This document shows, one piece after another, positions 63,854-64,000 of a stretch of DNA of 64,000 nt. Numbering within the stretch: position 1 is the first letter of the stretch; every line of letters starts with the position of its first letter. Source of the DNA: Hepsetus odoe (Eukaryota > Chordata > Actinopteri > Characiformes > Hepsetidae); assembly GCA_017165825.1 (NCBI GenBank), contig CM029379.1:22459972-22523971 (forward strand). Direction: 5' to 3'. The notes under the pieces are model-generated. The model was given only the letters and a program-made list of their open reading frames with translations, was not told where the DNA came from and made no database searches. The position numbers and the translations under genes are program-made.

Positions 63854-64000
63854 CAGGTAGTGATGTGCAATTTGGAAAATTAACGGGCAACACTAATACT
63901 AGATAAACACTACACAAGATTACAGCAGACCCACCCAGAGAGAGTATGGTCAAGGGGGGCAGGTAATGCACAGTTTTGTATGTTTGATTATCGACAAAAA
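63854..64000. other. Window end, unassigned
   Basis: No match to the interior of copies 1-3 is visible in these last 147 bases, which suggests copy 4 has diverged or been broken here. Confidence 0.4.

Overview
This window is eukaryotic and looks like a teleost fish chromosome. It has long AT-rich non-coding stretches, many dinucleotide and tetranucleotide microsatellites, and fish-type mobile DNA: a Rex3/RTE-like LINE, tRNA-derived SINEs with pol III A and B boxes, L2-type LINE tails and Tc1/mariner fragments. I found no host gene with a convincing multi-exon structure. Species cannot be determined from what I can see.

Layout. 1-2160: purine-rich DNA and a large (CTCA)n array. 2161-5530: a complete LINE with an uninterrupted 1059-codon endonuclease/reverse transcriptase ORF, a GATG-type tail and perfect target-site duplications (TSDs). 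5541-15228: intergenic DNA with a (CA)n array, GA-rich tracts, a decayed second copy of the same LINE (about 10.93-11.64 kb) and two SINEs. 15229-19041, 47361-51411 and 54779-58961: three related LTR-bounded elements on the minus strand. 62781 to beyond 63853: a fourth, partial copy on the plus strand. 34007-34262: a solo LTR. Between them lie SINEs, Tc1/mariner remnants (21.7, 24.5, 30.4, 51.5 and 59.3-60.8 kb), LINE RT fragments (22.6 and 35.7 kb), minisatellites and unassigned DNA, some of which could be conserved non-coding sequence.

The most striking content is the LTR family. Each copy has LTRs of the TGTCA...TTACA type with TATA and AATAAA signals, and a G-rich polypurine tract; 5-bp TSDs are visible for copies 1 and 3 and the solo LTR, but not for copy 2 or the partial copy 4. 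No reverse transcriptase, integrase or protease is visible. The interior instead encodes a short N-terminal ORF starting with MSRQ, followed in copies 1-3 by a large array of IQ (calmodulin-binding-like) repeats resembling ASPM or unconventional-myosin neck repeats, plus coiled-coils and a conserved C-terminus ending in LLGFPSPPPAA. Copy 4 has the coiled-coil but no IQ array in the visible part. Copies 1 and 3 have their own TSDs, and the copies' LTRs belong to different subfamilies, so the cargo has been retrotransposed repeatedly rather than duplicated as one block.

Two further features of the family deserve attention. First, there is no tRNA-type TGG primer-binding site. The 10 nt just inside the 5' LTR (AATGAGCCGC, overlapping the start codon) are complementary to GCGGCTCATT in the LTR, about 30 nt downstream of the TATA box. 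This is the arrangement expected for Tf1/sushi-type self-priming. Second, the U3 region contains a three-way-junction inverted repeat with a 16-bp outer stem, and a compensatory base change between subfamilies. Copy 3 is the best preserved, with a 795-codon open frame and LTRs that appear about 97% identical by eye.
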